Shown piece by piece: positions 15,040-24,652 of a stretch of DNA of 37,968 nucleotides. The DNA comes from Bacillus sp. N13C7 (GTDB lineage: Bacteria; Bacillota; Bacilli; Bacillales; Bacillaceae). A program made the position numbers and the translations under genes. The stretch lies in contig NZ_JALAMO010000028.1 in NCBI RefSeq assembly GCF_026790065.1, positions 1-37,968 of the forward strand, read 5' to 3'. The notes beneath the pieces are model-generated. The model was not told the origin of the DNA and ran no database searches. It saw nothing but the letters and a program-made list of their open reading frames with translations. Positions within the stretch are counted from its first letter, which is position 1. Each line of letters begins with the position of its first letter.

Positions 15040-15525
15040 CTATACGATTTCAATCTCTTTTATATGGGTGATCGGCTGTTCGTGATCAACTGGATCGTCA
15101 AAGTAAATATGAACAGGGCCGCCTACTTGAATCGGCTTGCCTGCCTCACTGAAATGGACAATACTGTTCAGAGCGGTTGCAAGAGGAACGGCCGCCTTTC
15201 CCGAACTTGTGACAAATACGCATTGTGTCGCGGAGCTGCGCGGCTCGGCATTTTTCAGCACAGTCCCAAGCTTCATTGCGAAACTGCCGTTCATCAGTTT
15301 TTGCTTTTCGTATTGTTTTTCCGTCTTTAATGTCGGAGGCGCAATCCGCCCTTCTCTGATCACGCGTTCTGGATCAAGATCGGATTCATCTCCGGATGAT
15401 TGTAAATGTGTCTCTTGACCGTCCCCCTTGCGGTCAAACGAAAATTTGCGGTCATCAAAAATCCATACGCTCGGATCAATGGTGATCGGATATGTAACAT
15501 TGCCTTTTACTTGTATAACACTCAT
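15040..15525 (-). CDS. ylaL: Uncharacterised cytosolic protein YlaL
   Basis: 161 codons from ATG 15525 with AAGGGGG upstream; the longer open frame to 15576 lacks an RBS. A soluble protein with a strand-rich start ([26 protein letters not shown]) and an acidic middle (GDESDLDPE). The strongly conserved-looking tail ends HIKEIEIV. Some databases list it as a putative peptidyl-prolyl isomerase, which I cannot confirm from motifs. Divergent from glsA2 and convergent with ylaK. Confidence 0.78.
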   Translation of the reverse strand: MSVIQVKGNVTYPITIDPSVWIFDDRKFSFDRKGDGQETHLQSSGDESDLDPERVIREGRIAPPTLKTEKQYEKQKLMNGSFAMKLGTVLKNAEPRSSATQCVFVTSSGKAAVPLATALNSIVHFSEAGKPIQVGGPVHIYFDDPVDHEQPITHIKEIEIV

Positions 15526-15627
15526 GTTATGACCCCCTTCTCCCAAAATTATAAAAGTTTTCGCATGAATTGTCACTTTGTGTACAAATTATGTGTATTG
15601 AAATGCTCAGGGAGCGGGGGTGGTAGC

Positions 15628-16557
15628 GTGGTATGCCGGCATAATGACGAGCTTGAAGCCTTAGTGAAAGAGGCAAAAAAGGTGACGGATAAGGGGGAGG
15701 TAGCCAGCTATATTCCCGCTTTGGCAAAAGCTGATAAGCATGATCTGTCAGTGGCGATTTATTATTCCAATAATGCTTGTCTGTCAGCGGGTGACGTAGA
15801 AAAAACGTTTACGCTTCAAAGTATATCAAAAGTCCTCTCACTTGCATTGGTGTTAATGGAATACGGCAAAGATAAGGTCTTCAGCTATGTCGGACAGGAG
15901 CCGACCGGTGATCCGTTTAATTCAATCATCAAGTTGGAAACAGTGAATCCGAGCAAGCCGTTAAACCCTATGATCAATGCCGGGGCACTGGTAGTGACAA
16001 GCTTGATTAAAGGGAAAACGGTGAAAGAGAGACTTGATTATTTGCTTTCTTTTATCAGAAGGCTGACAAACAATCAAGAGATTACATACTGCCGGGAAGT
16101 TGCTGAATCCGAATACAGCACGTCAATGATTAATCGGGCAATGTGTTATTATATGAAGCAGTACGGCATCTTTGAAGATGATGTAGAAGCTGTAATGGAT
16201 TTATATACGAAGCAATGTGCGATTGAGATGAACAGTCTGGACTTGGCGAAAATCGGATCTGTATTTGCGCTGAACGGCAGACACCCTGAGACTGGGGAGC
16301 AAGTGATCTCAAAAGATGTCGCGAGAATTTGCAAAACGTTTATGGTGACGTGCGGAATGTACAATGCAAGCGGGGAATTTGCGATTAAGGTCGGAATACC
16401 TGCAAAAAGCGGGGTATCCGGAGGGATTATGGGCATTTCGCCTTACGATTTCGGGATCGGGATTTTTGGCCCGGCATTGGATGAAAAAGGGAACAGCATT
16501 GCAGGTGTAAAGCTTTTGAAAATAATGTCTGAGAGGTACAGGCTGAGTATTTTTTAA
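15628..16557 (+). CDS. glsA2: Glutaminase 2 (YlaM/GlsA2)
   Basis: 309 codons from GTG 15628, placed by the G-rich RBS GGAGCGGGGGTGG. The open frame reaches back to 15406, but that part crosses ylaL and has no family match. It hydrolyses L-glutamine to glutamate and ammonia in the cytosol. The serine-dependent beta-lactamase-like fold shows the S-x-x-K pair in QSISK (about residues 63-67). NPMINAGAL, the YY-MK region and KSGVSGGIMG are also present. In B. subtilis the inducible glutaminase is YbgJ (GlsA1); this paralogue seems expressed at low level. Confidence 0.93.
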   Translation: MVCRHNDELEALVKEAKKVTDKGEVASYIPALAKADKHDLSVAIYYSNNACLSAGDVEKTFTLQSISKVLSLALVLMEYGKDKVFSYVGQEPTGDPFNSIIKLETVNPSKPLNPMINAGALVVTSLIKGKTVKERLDYLLSFIRRLTNNQEITYCREVAESEYSTSMINRAMCYYMKQYGIFEDDVEAVMDLYTKQCAIEMNSLDLAKIGSVFALNGRHPETGEQVISKDVARICKTFMVTCGMYNASGEFAIKVGIPAKSGVSGGIMGISPYDFGIGIFGPALDEKGNSIAGVKLLKIMSERYRLSIF

Positions 16558-16581
16558 TTTATGTCATCTGCTTAAATCCTC

Positions 16582-16610
16582 TTGCATTTTCTGCTGATAC
16601 CCTTTATGAT
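16582..16610 (+). promoter_or_regulatory. Sigma-A promoter of ylaN
   Basis: TTGCAT, exactly 17 bases, TATGAT (16605-16610), about 45 bases before the ylaN start. No Fur-box-like palindrome was recognised here. Confidence 0.75.
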
Positions 16611-16654
16611 AAATAGAAGAATTAGGTACTCGCCTGGGGAACGGAGGGATACTT

Positions 16655-16936
16655 TTGGCTTCAGAGATGATAGTTGACCATCGGCAAAAAGCTTTTGAGC
16701 TCTTAAAAGTTGACGCTGAGAAGATTTTGAAGCTGATCCGAGTACAAATGGATAACTTAACGATGCCTCAATGTCCTCTATATGAAGAGGTATTAGATAC
16801 TCAAATGTTCGGGCTTTCGAGGGAAATCGATTTTGCTGTCCGCCTGGGATTGGTTGATGAAAAAGACGGTAAAGACCTTTTATACACATTGGAGCGCGAA
16901 TTGTCAGCTTTACATGACGCGTTTACAGCTAAATAA
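16655..16936 (+). CDS. ylaN: YlaN, iron-responsive partner of Fur (UPF0358)
   Basis: 93 codons from TTG 16655, RBS GGAGGG 6 bases upstream. A short all-alpha protein of the UPF0358 family, same length as the B. subtilis protein. YlaN was long listed as essential. It is now known to be needed for growth when iron is scarce, where it binds Fur and relieves repression. Cys40 lies in MPQCPL. Own promoter and terminator, so it is a single-gene unit. Confidence 0.92.
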   Translation: MASEMIVDHRQKAFELLKVDAEKILKLIRVQMDNLTMPQCPLYEEVLDTQMFGLSREIDFAVRLGLVDEKDGKDLLYTLERELSALHDAFTAK

Positions 16937-16942
16937 ATGATA

Positions 16943-16975
16943 AAACTCAAACTTTTTAACAGTTTGGGTTTTTTT
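16943..16975 (+). terminator. Terminator of ylaN
   Basis: AACTCAAACT pairs with AGTTTGGGTT (one G-U pair) around a 7-base loop, followed by a run of T. Confidence 0.85.
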
Positions 16976-17142
16976 ATAACCGCTATTCTTCTCTTATCCC
17001 TTTCATGACGGTCTTTTTTTGCATTTTCCTTCCGAATCGTATAGAGATTCTTCGTCTCGTCTGATAAATTGTAGTAAAATAAAAAAATAGAAATACATAA
17101 AAACCATAGACAATGGAAGTTTGAAGCAGGGAAGAGGATGTT

Positions 17143-18354
17143 ATGTTAAAAAAAATGCTAAAATCTTATGATTACTCACTGATATTCGCTATTGTTTTGT
17201 TGTGCGGATTCGGTTTAGTGATGGTATACAGCTCTAGCATGATTACGGCTGTCTCTCGATATGGGGTTAGCAGTAATTTTTTCTTCATGCGGCAGCTGTT
17301 TGCTTTAATTGCGGGTGGTGCTCTTTTTATTCTTATGGCTTTGTTTCCTTACAAAGCACTGGCCCACCAAAAGTTTCAGAAGGGGATACTGCTTGTTTCT
17401 GTACTCGCACTTATCTCCCTGTTTGTATTCGGGCATGTTGCCGGAAACGCGCAAAGCTGGTTTAAAATTGGCGGAATGAGTATTCAGCCGGGGGAATTTG
17501 TTAAGCTGGTCGTGATTTTATATCTTGCAGCAGTATATGCCAAAAAACAAAGCTATATTGACCATCTGTTGACGGGAGTGGCCCCTCCGGTAGTCATGAC
17601 GCTAGTTATTTGCGGTTTAATTGCCATGCAGCCAGATTTCGGTACAGCCATGATCATCGGCTTAATTGCGACTTGCATGATCCTGTGTTCCGGATTCAGC
17701 GGAAAGACGCTGATGAGGCTTGTGTTGCTGGGCGGAATTGTTTTGATTTTAGTGAGTCCTATTATCTATTTGAATCAGGACAAAATTTTAACTGAAGGCC
17801 GTTTAGCGCGTTTTGAAAGCCTTGAAGACCCATTTAAATATGCAAATTCATCAGGCTTACAAGTAATCAATTCTTACTATGCGATAGGCTCAGGCGGCAT
17901 TTTCGGTCTGGGACTCGGTGAAAGTATCCAAAAATACGGATATCTGCCTGAATCGCACACTGACTTTATTATGGCTGTCATTGCTGAAGAACTCGGTATT
18001 TTTGGGGTACTGTTTGTGATTTTCCTGTTGGGGTTTATCGTCATAAAAGGCTTTTATATAGCCAGAAAATGCGAGGATCCGTTTGGAAGTCTTCTAGCAA
18101 TCGGCATTTCGAGCATGATTGCCATACAATCGTTTATTAACCTTGGCGGTGTCAGCGGATTAATTCCGATTACCGGGGTTACGCTGCCATTTATCAGTTA
18201 TGGGGGCTCTTCTTTAGTGCTGCTGCTGGGGAGTATGGGGATACTAGCGAATATCAGCATGTTTGTGAAATATTCAGAGAATAAGAAAAAGAGAGAGGCC
18301 TTGGCGCCGAAGGGAATGAAAAAGAAACAGCTCAAAAAAACTGTTTATCTGTAA
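17143..18354 (+). CDS. ftsW: SEDS septal peptidoglycan glycosyltransferase FtsW
   Basis: 403 codons from ATG 17143 with AGGGAAGAGG upstream. About ten membrane helices of the SEDS family (FtsW/RodA/SpoVE). The family signature PESHTDFIMAVIAEELG lies near residue 270, with the large extracytoplasmic loop before it. The C-terminus is basic (KKKQLKK) and cytoplasmic. FtsW polymerises lipid II at the division septum with its partner class B PBP. The proximity to pycA and the cta genes marks this as ftsW (ylaO) rather than the paralogues rodA or spoVE. Confidence 0.94.
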   Translation: MLKKMLKSYDYSLIFAIVLLCGFGLVMVYSSSMITAVSRYGVSSNFFFMRQLFALIAGGALFILMALFPYKALAHQKFQKGILLVSVLALISLFVFGHVAGNAQSWFKIGGMSIQPGEFVKLVVILYLAAVYAKKQSYIDHLLTGVAPPVVMTLVICGLIAMQPDFGTAMIIGLIATCMILCSGFSGKTLMRLVLLGGIVLILVSPIIYLNQDKILTEGRLARFESLEDPFKYANSSGLQVINSYYAIGSGGIFGLGLGESIQKYGYLPESHTDFIMAVIAEELGIFGVLFVIFLLGFIVIKGFYIARKCEDPFGSLLAIGISSMIAIQSFINLGGVSGLIPITGVTLPFISYGGSSLVLLLGSMGILANISMFVKYSENKKKREALAPKGMKKKQLKKTVYL

Positions 18355-18364
18355 AAAACAAGTG

Positions 18365-18393
18365 TGTACAGGGGAAGGATATTCCGCTATGAT
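18365..18393 (+). promoter_or_regulatory. Candidate promoter of pycA
   Basis: TGTACA, 17 bases, TATGAT (18388-18393), 36 bases before the pycA start. The upstream ftsW shows no terminator in the 74-base gap. Confidence 0.55.
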
Positions 18394-18428
18394 AGATTAT
18401 ATTCCATTCGGGTAAGGGGGAGAAAAGT

Positions 18429-21400
18429 TTGTCTCAGCAATCGATACAAAAAGTATTAGTAGCAAACAGGGGAGAAATTGCAATCCGAATATTCCGGGCA
18501 TGTACCGAGTTAAATATTCGCACAGTTGCCGTCTATTCAAAAGAAGATTCCGGTTCCTACCATCGGTATAAAGCAGATGAAGCATACCTGGTCGGTGAAG
18601 GGAAAAAACCAATTGATGCTTACCTGGATATTGAAGGTATCATTGATATTGCGAAAAGAAACAAAGTTGATGCGATTCATCCGGGATACGGTTTCTTATC
18701 TGAAAATATTCATTTCGCAAAACGATGCGAAGAAGAAGGCATTGTGTTCATTGGTCCAAAATCCGAACATCTAGATATGTTTGGTGACAAGGTAAAAGCG
18801 CGTGAGCAGGCAGAAAAAGCCGGCATTCCTGTTATTCCGGGAAGCGACGGCCCTGCAGAAACGCTCGAAGCTGTCGAACAATTTGGACGAGCTAACGGTT
18901 ATCCGATTATCATCAAAGCTTCGCTTGGCGGCGGAGGCCGGGGTATGCGGATTGTCAGATCTGAAAGTGAAGTCAAAGAAGCATATGAGCGTGCAAAATC
19001 AGAGGCAAAAGCAGCTTTTGGCAATGACGAAGTATATGTAGAAAAATTGATTGAAAATCCGAAACATATTGAGGTTCAGGTTATTGGAGACAAGCAGGGC
19101 AATGTCGTCCACCTTTTTGAGAGGGATTGCTCTGTTCAAAGACGCCACCAGAAAGTTATTGAAGTGGCACCGAGTGTCTCGCTTTCTCCTGAATTAAGAG
19201 ATCAGATTTGTGAAGCGGCTGTTGCGCTAGCGAAAAATGTAAATTATATAAACGCGGGTACGGTTGAATTCCTTGTTGCAAACAATGAGTTCTACTTTAT
19301 CGAAGTAAACCCTCGTGTACAAGTTGAACATACGATTACAGAAATGATTACAGGTGTCGATATCGTTCAAACGCAGATCCTTGTTGCCCAAGGGCACAGC
19401 CTTCACAGCAAAAAAGTAAATATTCCTGAACAAAAGGACATTTTCACAATCGGCTATGCCATTCAGTCACGGGTGACGACTGAGGATCCGCAAAATGATT
19501 TCATGCCTGATACAGGAAAAATTATGGCTTATCGCTCAGGCGGCGGTTTTGGTGTCCGGCTTGATACAGGAAACAGCTTCCAAGGCGCCGTGATCACACC
19601 GTATTATGATTCACTGCTTGTTAAGCTTTCAACTTGGGCTTTGACGTTTGAACAGGCGGCGGCCAAAATGGTCCGAAACCTTCAGGAGTTTAGAATCAGA
19701 GGCATTAAAACAAACATTCCGTTCCTTGAGAACGTTGCAAAGCATGAGAAGTTCCTGACAGGACAATATGATACGTCTTTCATTGATACAACACCTGAAT
19801 TATTTATTTTCCCTAAACAGAAAGACCGCGGAACGAAAATGCTCACTTACATCGGCAATGTGACCGTGAACGGGTTCCCTGGAATCGGGAAAAAAGAAAA
19901 ACCGGCGTTTGACAAGCCGATAAACGTAAAAGTAGACGTTGATCAGCAGCCTGCGAGAGGCACAAAACAAATTCTTGATGAAAAGGGTGCTGAAGGGCTT
20001 GCAAAATGGGTTAAGGAACAAAAATCGGTCCTTTTAACAGATACGACATTCAGGGATGCCCACCAATCGTTATTGGCGACGAGATTCAGATCGCATGATT
20101 TGAAAAAAATCGCGAATCCGACGGCTGCGTTATGGCCTGAGCTATTCAGCATGGAAATGTGGGGAGGCGCAACCTTCGATGTAGCTTACCGATTCCTGAA
20201 AGAAGACCCGTGGAAACGTTTGGAGGACCTTCGCAAGGAAGTGCCGAATACCTTATTCCAGATGCTGCTTCGTTCATCAAACGCAGTCGGCTATACGAAT
20301 TATCCGGACAATGTGATTAAAGAATTTGTGAAACAATCTGCTCAATCCGGTATTGATGTGTTCCGTATATTCGACAGCTTAAATTGGGTAAAGGGTATGA
20401 CCTTAGCCATTGATGCTGTTCGCGATACCGGCAAAGTGGCAGAAGCTGCGATTTGTTATACTGGAGATATCCTTGACAAGAACCGCACGAAATATGATCT
20501 TGCTTATTATACGTCGATGGCGAAGGAGCTTGAGGCTGCCGGAGCCCATATTCTCGGAATTAAAGATATGGCTGGACTGTTAAAACCGCAGGCTGCATAT
20601 GAACTCGTTTCTGCGTTGAAAGAGTCGATCGATATTCCGGTTCACCTACATACGCATGATACGAGCGGCAACGGTATTTATATGTATGCAAAAGCTGTTG
20701 AAGCCGGCGTTGATATCATTGATGTGGCGGTCAGCTCAATGGCTGGATTAACGTCACAGCCTAGCGCGAGCGGTTTTTACCATGCAATGGAAGGTGATGC
20801 CCGCCGTCCGGAAATGAATGTTCAAAACGTTGAATTGCTGTCTCAGTACTGGGAATCAGTACGTAAATACTATAGTGAATTTGAAAGCGGAATGAAGTCT
20901 CCGCATACTGAAATTTATGAGCACGAAATGCCTGGAGGCCAATACAGCAACCTGCAGCAGCAGGCGAAGGGAGTAGGCCTTGGCGGCCGCTGGAATGAAG
21001 TCAAAGAAATGTACAGACGCGTCAACGATATGTTTGGTGATATCGTGAAGGTCACGCCTTCCTCTAAAGTAGTCGGAGACATGGCGCTCTATATGGTGCA
21101 AAACAATCTGACTGAAAAGGACGTTTACGAAAAAGGCGAGTCATTAGATTTCCCTGATTCTGTAGTGGAGCTTTTCAAAGGTAATATCGGCCAGCCTCAT
21201 GGCGGATTCCCGGAAAAACTCCAAAAGCTGGTCTTAAAAGGACAGGAACCGATTACGGTCAGACCGGGAGAACTGTTAGAGCCGGTATCCTTTGAAGCGA
21301 TCAAACAGGAATTTAAAGAGCAGCATAACTTGGAGATTTCTGATCAAGATGCTGTGGCATATGCCCTTTATCCTAAAGTCTTCTCCGAGTATGTGAAAAC

Positions 21401-21875
21401 TGCGGAAAGCTATGGAGACATTTCTGTGTTAGATACGCCGACATTCTTCTATGGCATGACTTTAGGTGAAGAAATAGAAGTGGAAATTGAGCGCGGGAAA
21501 ACGCTGATTGTCAAGCTGATTTCAATCGGTGAGCCGCAGCCTGATGCCACTCGTGTCGTTTATTTCGAACTGAACGGACAGCCGCGTGAGGTTGTTATTA
21601 AAGATGAAAGCATCAAGTCTTCCGTTCAGGAAAGGCTGAAAGCGGACCGGACAAATCCAAGCCACATCGCAGCTTCCATGCCTGGAACGGTTATTAAGGT
21701 ATTGACTGAAGCAGGCACAAAAGTAAATAAAGGTGATCATTTGATGATCAATGAAGCGATGAAAATGGAAACAACGGTTCAGGCGCCTTTCTCAGGAACA
21801 ATCAAGCAGGTTCATGTGAAAAATGGCGAGCCGATCCAAACGGGAGATCTGCTTCTCGAAATTGAAAAAGCATAA
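18429..21875 (+). CDS. pycA: Pyruvate carboxylase PycA
   Basis: 1148 codons from TTG 18429, RBS AAGGGGGAG. The biotin enzyme makes oxaloacetate from pyruvate, bicarbonate and ATP, refilling the TCA cycle. Domains in order: biotin carboxylase (about 1-460, ATP loop SLGGGGRGM and ENPKHIEVQV, EVNPRVQVEH); carboxyltransferase TIM barrel starting LLTDTTFRDAHQSLLATR (~534-800, metal site HLHTHDTSG); the PYC central region; and the C-terminal biotinyl domain with NEAMKMET. The biotin-acceptor Lys is about residue 1112, 36 residues from the end. Length is that of single-chain bacterial PYC. Terminator follows. Confidence 0.98.
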   Translation: MSQQSIQKVLVANRGEIAIRIFRACTELNIRTVAVYSKEDSGSYHRYKADEAYLVGEGKKPIDAYLDIEGIIDIAKRNKVDAIHPGYGFLSENIHFAKRCEEEGIVFIGPKSEHLDMFGDKVKAREQAEKAGIPVIPGSDGPAETLEAVEQFGRANGYPIIIKASLGGGGRGMRIVRSESEVKEAYERAKSEAKAAFGNDEVYVEKLIENPKHIEVQVIGDKQGNVVHLFERDCSVQRRHQKVIEVAPSVSLSPELRDQICEAAVALAKNVNYINAGTVEFLVANNEFYFIEVNPRVQVEHTITEMITGVDIVQTQILVAQGHSLHSKKVNIPEQKDIFTIGYAIQSRVTTEDPQNDFMPDTGKIMAYRSGGGFGVRLDTGNSFQGAVITPYYDSLLVKLSTWALTFEQAAAKMVRNLQEFRIRGIKTNIPFLENVAKHEKFLTGQYDTSFIDTTPELFIFPKQKDRGTKMLTYIGNVTVNGFPGIGKKEKPAFDKPINVKVDVDQQPARGTKQILDEKGAEGLAKWVKEQKSVLLTDTTFRDAHQSLLATRFRSHDLKKIANPTAALWPELFSMEMWGGATFDVAYRFLKEDPWKRLEDLRKEVPNTLFQMLLRSSNAVGYTNYPDNVIKEFVKQSAQSGIDVFRIFDSLNWVKGMTLAIDAVRDTGKVAEAAICYTGDILDKNRTKYDLAYYTSMAKELEAAGAHILGIKDMAGLLKPQAAYELVSALKESIDIPVHLHTHDTSGNGIYMYAKAVEAGVDIIDVAVSSMAGLTSQPSASGFYHAMEGDARRPEMNVQNVELLSQYWESVRKYYSEFESGMKSPHTEIYEHEMPGGQYSNLQQQAKGVGLGGRWNEVKEMYRRVNDMFGDIVKVTPSSKVVGDMALYMVQNNLTEKDVYEKGESLDFPDSVVELFKGNIGQPHGGFPEKLQKLVLKGQEPITVRPGELLEPVSFEAIKQEFKEQHNLEISDQDAVAYALYPKVFSEYVKTAESYGDISVLDTPTFFYGMTLGEEIEVEIERGKTLIVKLISIGEPQPDATRVVYFELNGQPREVVIKDESIKSSVQERLKADRTNPSHIAASMPGTVIKVLTEAGTKVNKGDHLMINEAMKMETTVQAPFSGTIKQVHVKNGEPIQTGDLLLEIEKA

Positions 21876-21882
21876 TCAATCG

Positions 21883-21917
21883 GAGTGTATATCATTTGAT
21901 ATACACTCTTTTATTTT
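21883..21917 (+). terminator. Terminator of pycA
   Basis: 12-bp perfect stem GAGTGTATATCA / TGATATACACTC with a TT loop, followed by TTTTATTTT. Confidence 0.88.
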
Positions 21918-22182
21918 CTGAAAAAACAGAGTGAAACAAATGAAAATTGTTGGTGAATTTGAAGTATGATATGAACCATGAATATTTCTTTTTGACACTA
22001 TCTGTTTTTTAGTGTGGCGCGGCAATAGGGGACTTTATTTGCATATATGAAGCGTTACATATGTTTCGTAGGCTGATGGATGAACTGATGCTTAAGATGA
22101 CGCTAGATACGATTGCAGCGTGATCATCAGGTTCAGCGGAGACTGTCAATGAACCGTATGAAGCGGCAAAAAACATGACATA
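21918..22182. other. Intergenic stretch pycA-ctaA with a degraded small frame
   Basis: No supported gene. On the plus strand one frame reads ALHMFRRLMDELMLKMTLD then a TGA, then about 20 more open codons ending KNMT before TAA. No RBS precedes it. It may be a remnant of a small gene, or chance. The minus strand is also open here but crosses the ctaA terminator. Confidence 0.4.
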
Positions 22183-22212
22183 AAAAAGACCAAAGCATAG
22201 GAAGCTTTGGTC
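22183..22212 (-). terminator. Terminator of ctaA
   Basis: Minus-strand GACCAAAGC / GCTTTGGTC stem, 7-base loop, six T residues. It lies 9 bases past the ctaA stop. Confidence 0.9.
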
Positions 22213-22220
22213 TAGAATCA

Positions 22221-23141
22221 TTATGCTTGTCTGGATTCATAACGGAAGCGTGCAATTAATAATAAGAAATAGCATAGAACGCCAAACAGGCAGGCAATAA
22301 AGAACGAGTGGGCAAGTGCAAAGCCCAGAGCTAATTCAGTATACACGATCATAATACCGGACAGCGCCTGTAATATGATAAAAATAAGACATGCGATCCA
22401 GCCCCAAAAGATCTGTTTTTGATCTTTATAGGAAGTAATAGCATGAACAGCAGCAACAATAATCCATACAAACAGCAGCAGGGCTGCTGCTCTGTGGCCC
22501 ATTTGCACCCATTCATGGAATTGAGTCGGAAGCCCATTGTTTAGCGGACTGCACAGCGGCACATCAGGACACGCCAAACTGGATTCTGTATGTCTTACAT
22601 ATGCGCCTGTATACACAACGATATAGGAATATATTAAAATTCCTATCATGTGAAATTGCATTTTTTTGCCGATTTGAAGCGGTTTAACCAGTTTTCTCAC
22701 TGATTTATCGGCTTCAAATATGAGCAATGTCAAAATGAGCACTGAAGCGAAAGATATCAATGAGATGCCAAAGTGAAGCGCCATAATCAGCGCGTTTGAA
22801 CCGAATACGACAGCCAATGCGCCAAGCAATGCCTGCAGAAATAAAAAGATAATAGACATAATCGCGAGAAACGTTGTTTCACGAAAAATAGGCGTGATTT
22901 TTTTCCATGACCAAAATGCAAGGCTTAACACAAGGATAATAGAAATCCCGCTTGCAAATCTGTGGCTCCATTCAATAATTGAAGCTGGATTCAGTTCAGG
23001 GAAAAAACGGCCGTGACACAACGGCCATTGTCTGCCGCATCCTTGGCCGGAACCAGTTTTTGTAACGAGGGCACCCCCGATTAAAACAATCAGCATGACA
23101 AATGTTGTCAGAACACCGAGAGCTTTTAATGCTTTATTCAT
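22221..23141 (-). CDS. ctaA: Haem A synthase CtaA
   Basis: 306 codons from ATG 23141, RBS AAGGTG. It oxidises the C8 methyl of haem O to a formyl group, giving haem A for cytochromes caa3 and aa3. Eight membrane helices form two similar four-helix halves. Haem-ligand histidines are seen in EWSHRFASG and MALHFGIS in the first half, and in MGHRAAA and ALAHSFF in the second. The extracytoplasmic Cys pair of Gram-positive CtaA is visible in [15 protein letters not shown] (about residues 31-45), with a second pair in ACPDVPLC. It is divergent from ctaB, its pathway partner. Confidence 0.97.
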   Translation of the reverse strand: MNKALKALGVLTTFVMLIVLIGGALVTKTGSGQGCGRQWPLCHGRFFPELNPASIIEWSHRFASGISIILVLSLAFWSWKKITPIFRETTFLAIMSIIFLFLQALLGALAVVFGSNALIMALHFGISLISFASVLILTLLIFEADKSVRKLVKPLQIGKKMQFHMIGILIYSYIVVYTGAYVRHTESSLACPDVPLCSPLNNGLPTQFHEWVQMGHRAAALLLFVWIIVAAVHAITSYKDQKQIFWGWIACLIFIILQALSGIMIVYTELALGFALAHSFFIACLFGVLCYFLLLIARFRYESRQA

Positions 23142-23494
23142 TAATATTCACCTTCTTAACATACTGCTGCAATTTTATATACGTACCAAGTGTAAGCGAA
23201 TATGTGTTTTGTGGCAATTCTTAGAGCCCTTTGTTCACAAAAATATAATAGAATGGCGGCTTCCGGAAAATGTACCCTTGATTATTCATGCCGGGTCTGA
23301 TAGAAATAAGGTAAACGCATTGCCGATTTGGCGATTGCCTTCAGCTTTATGTAAAATTCATAAAAAGTTCACAAATAAATTCCTGTTTGTCGTTTAATAT
23401 TTAATAGGATGTTTTTTTACAAGATGTTATCTTGTATGATAGAGTTGCAGGTTTTTTATTCTCCTGCGTTAGGTTTGTAAGGGAGGTTTACGTT
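23142..23494. promoter_or_regulatory. ctaA-ctaB divergent control region
   Basis: 353 bases with no gene. It holds two TTCACAAA motifs (23234-23241 and 23368-23375), which read TTTGTGAA on the other strand and resemble half-sites of the redox response regulator ResD, a known activator of ctaA and ctaB in B. subtilis. A perfect 7-3-7 inverted repeat ACAAGATGTTATCTTGT (23419-23435) runs into a candidate ctaB -10 box TATGAT (23435-23440). The ctaB leader has a small hairpin, GCAGG / CCTGC, at about 23447-23467. Site names are inference. Confidence 0.55.
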
Positions 23495-24412
23495 ATGGCT
23501 AACTCCAGAATCTTAAATGATACAGCTATAGACGGACAAATTGAAGAAACAACGGCGTGGAAAGATTTTCTGTCCCTTATTAAAATAGGGATCGTCAATT
23601 CTAATCTCATCACGACTTTTACTGGAATGTGGCTTGCACTGCATATTTCCGGTTTAAGTTTTTTAGGCAATATAAACACCGTTCTTCTTACATTAATCGG
23701 GTCTTCTCTGATTATTGCGGGCTCCTGCGCGATCAATAACTGGTATGACCGGGATATTGACCATGTTATGGAGCGCACGAAAGTAAGACCTACGGTTACG
23801 GGTAAAATTCAGCCGAATCAGGCATTATGGTCTGGAATTTTACTGGTTGCTTTAGGATTGATTATGCTGCTGATGACAACTGTCATGGCTGCTGTTATCG
23901 GTTTTATCGGAGTCTTTACGTATGTTGTGTTGTACACAATGTGGACGAAACGCCGCTATACGATTAACACCGTAGTAGGAAGTGTTTCCGGCGCAGTGCC
24001 GCCGCTTATTGGGTGGACAGCAGTGGAAGGCAATATCGGTGTCGTGGCATGGGTATTATTCATGATTTTATTTATTTGGCAGATTCCTCATTTCTTAGCA
24101 CTGGCTATTAAGAAAACCGAGGATTACAGGGCTGCAAATATTCCGATGCTTCCTGTCGTATACGGATTTGAAGTGACAAAAAGGCAAATTATTGTCTGGG
24201 TTGCGTGTCTGATGCCGCTTCCGTTTTTCCTTGGAAGCCTTGGTCTTCCGATTGTCATCCTCGGCTTGCTGTTGAATATCGGCTGGCTGATTCTCGGCTT
24301 GATGGGCTTCCGGTCCAAGAATATCATGAAGTGGGCAACACAGATGTTTGTTTACTCGCTTAATTACATGACAATCTATTTCGTTGCCATGGTTGTCTTG
24401 ACTCTTTTCTAA
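23495..24412 (+). CDS. ctaB: Protohaem IX farnesyltransferase (haem O synthase) CtaB
   Basis: 305 codons from ATG 23495 with GGGAGG upstream; the longer open frame is leader. A UbiA-family prenyltransferase with about nine membrane helices. It adds a farnesyl group to haem B to make haem O. The Mg2+/diphosphate motif [15 protein letters not shown] (about residues 81-95) is intact, and the second loop, [15 protein letters not shown], is near residue 205. A terminator-like hairpin and 240 bases separate it from ctaC. Confidence 0.96.
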   Translation: MANSRILNDTAIDGQIEETTAWKDFLSLIKIGIVNSNLITTFTGMWLALHISGLSFLGNINTVLLTLIGSSLIIAGSCAINNWYDRDIDHVMERTKVRPTVTGKIQPNQALWSGILLVALGLIMLLMTTVMAAVIGFIGVFTYVVLYTMWTKRRYTINTVVGSVSGAVPPLIGWTAVEGNIGVVAWVLFMILFIWQIPHFLALAIKKTEDYRAANIPMLPVVYGFEVTKRQIIVWVACLMPLPFFLGSLGLPIVILGLLLNIGWLILGLMGFRSKNIMKWATQMFVYSLNYMTIYFVAMVVLTLF

Positions 24413-24470
24413 AAAAATAGATACGTTGCTTGTTTTATCGCTTCAAAATAAACGATGACAACTAGTAAAT

Positions 24471-24511
24471 GCCGCCTTGACCTCTTGTTTAATCAGGCGG
24501 CTTTACTTTTA
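24471..24511 (+). terminator. Probable terminator between ctaB and ctaC
   Basis: GCCGCCT pairs with AGGCGGC around a long 17-base loop, followed by TTTACTTTTA. The long loop makes it weaker than others here, so partial read-through into ctaC is possible. Confidence 0.6.
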
Positions 24512-24652
24512 TACATAGATGGCATTTTGAGTAAAAACACTCATAATTTAAGAGAAGAGGAAATGTAAGTGCTTTATTGGTGGCAGGCTGGATTGCGGTG
24601 AATGTCGATCTGCTCTCCGCCTTTGTATTGAAGAGAAAAGGGGTTGGGTGAA

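Noticed and set aside
15406..15627. N-terminal extension of the glutaminase frame
   Set aside because: It lies opposite ylaL and its leader, matches no glutaminase sequence, and a GTG with a good RBS stands at the expected family start.
22009..22221. A 70-codon minus-strand frame whose ATG overlaps the ctaA stop codon as TAATG
   Set aside because: The ctaA terminator hairpin lies in its first codons, there is no RBS of its own, and the composition is not protein-like.
24540..24652. Possible catabolite (cre) operator and promoter upstream of ctaC
   Set aside because: The TGTAAGTGCTTTAT stretch misses key cre positions, and no -35/-10 pair of fair quality with 16-18 base spacing was found.
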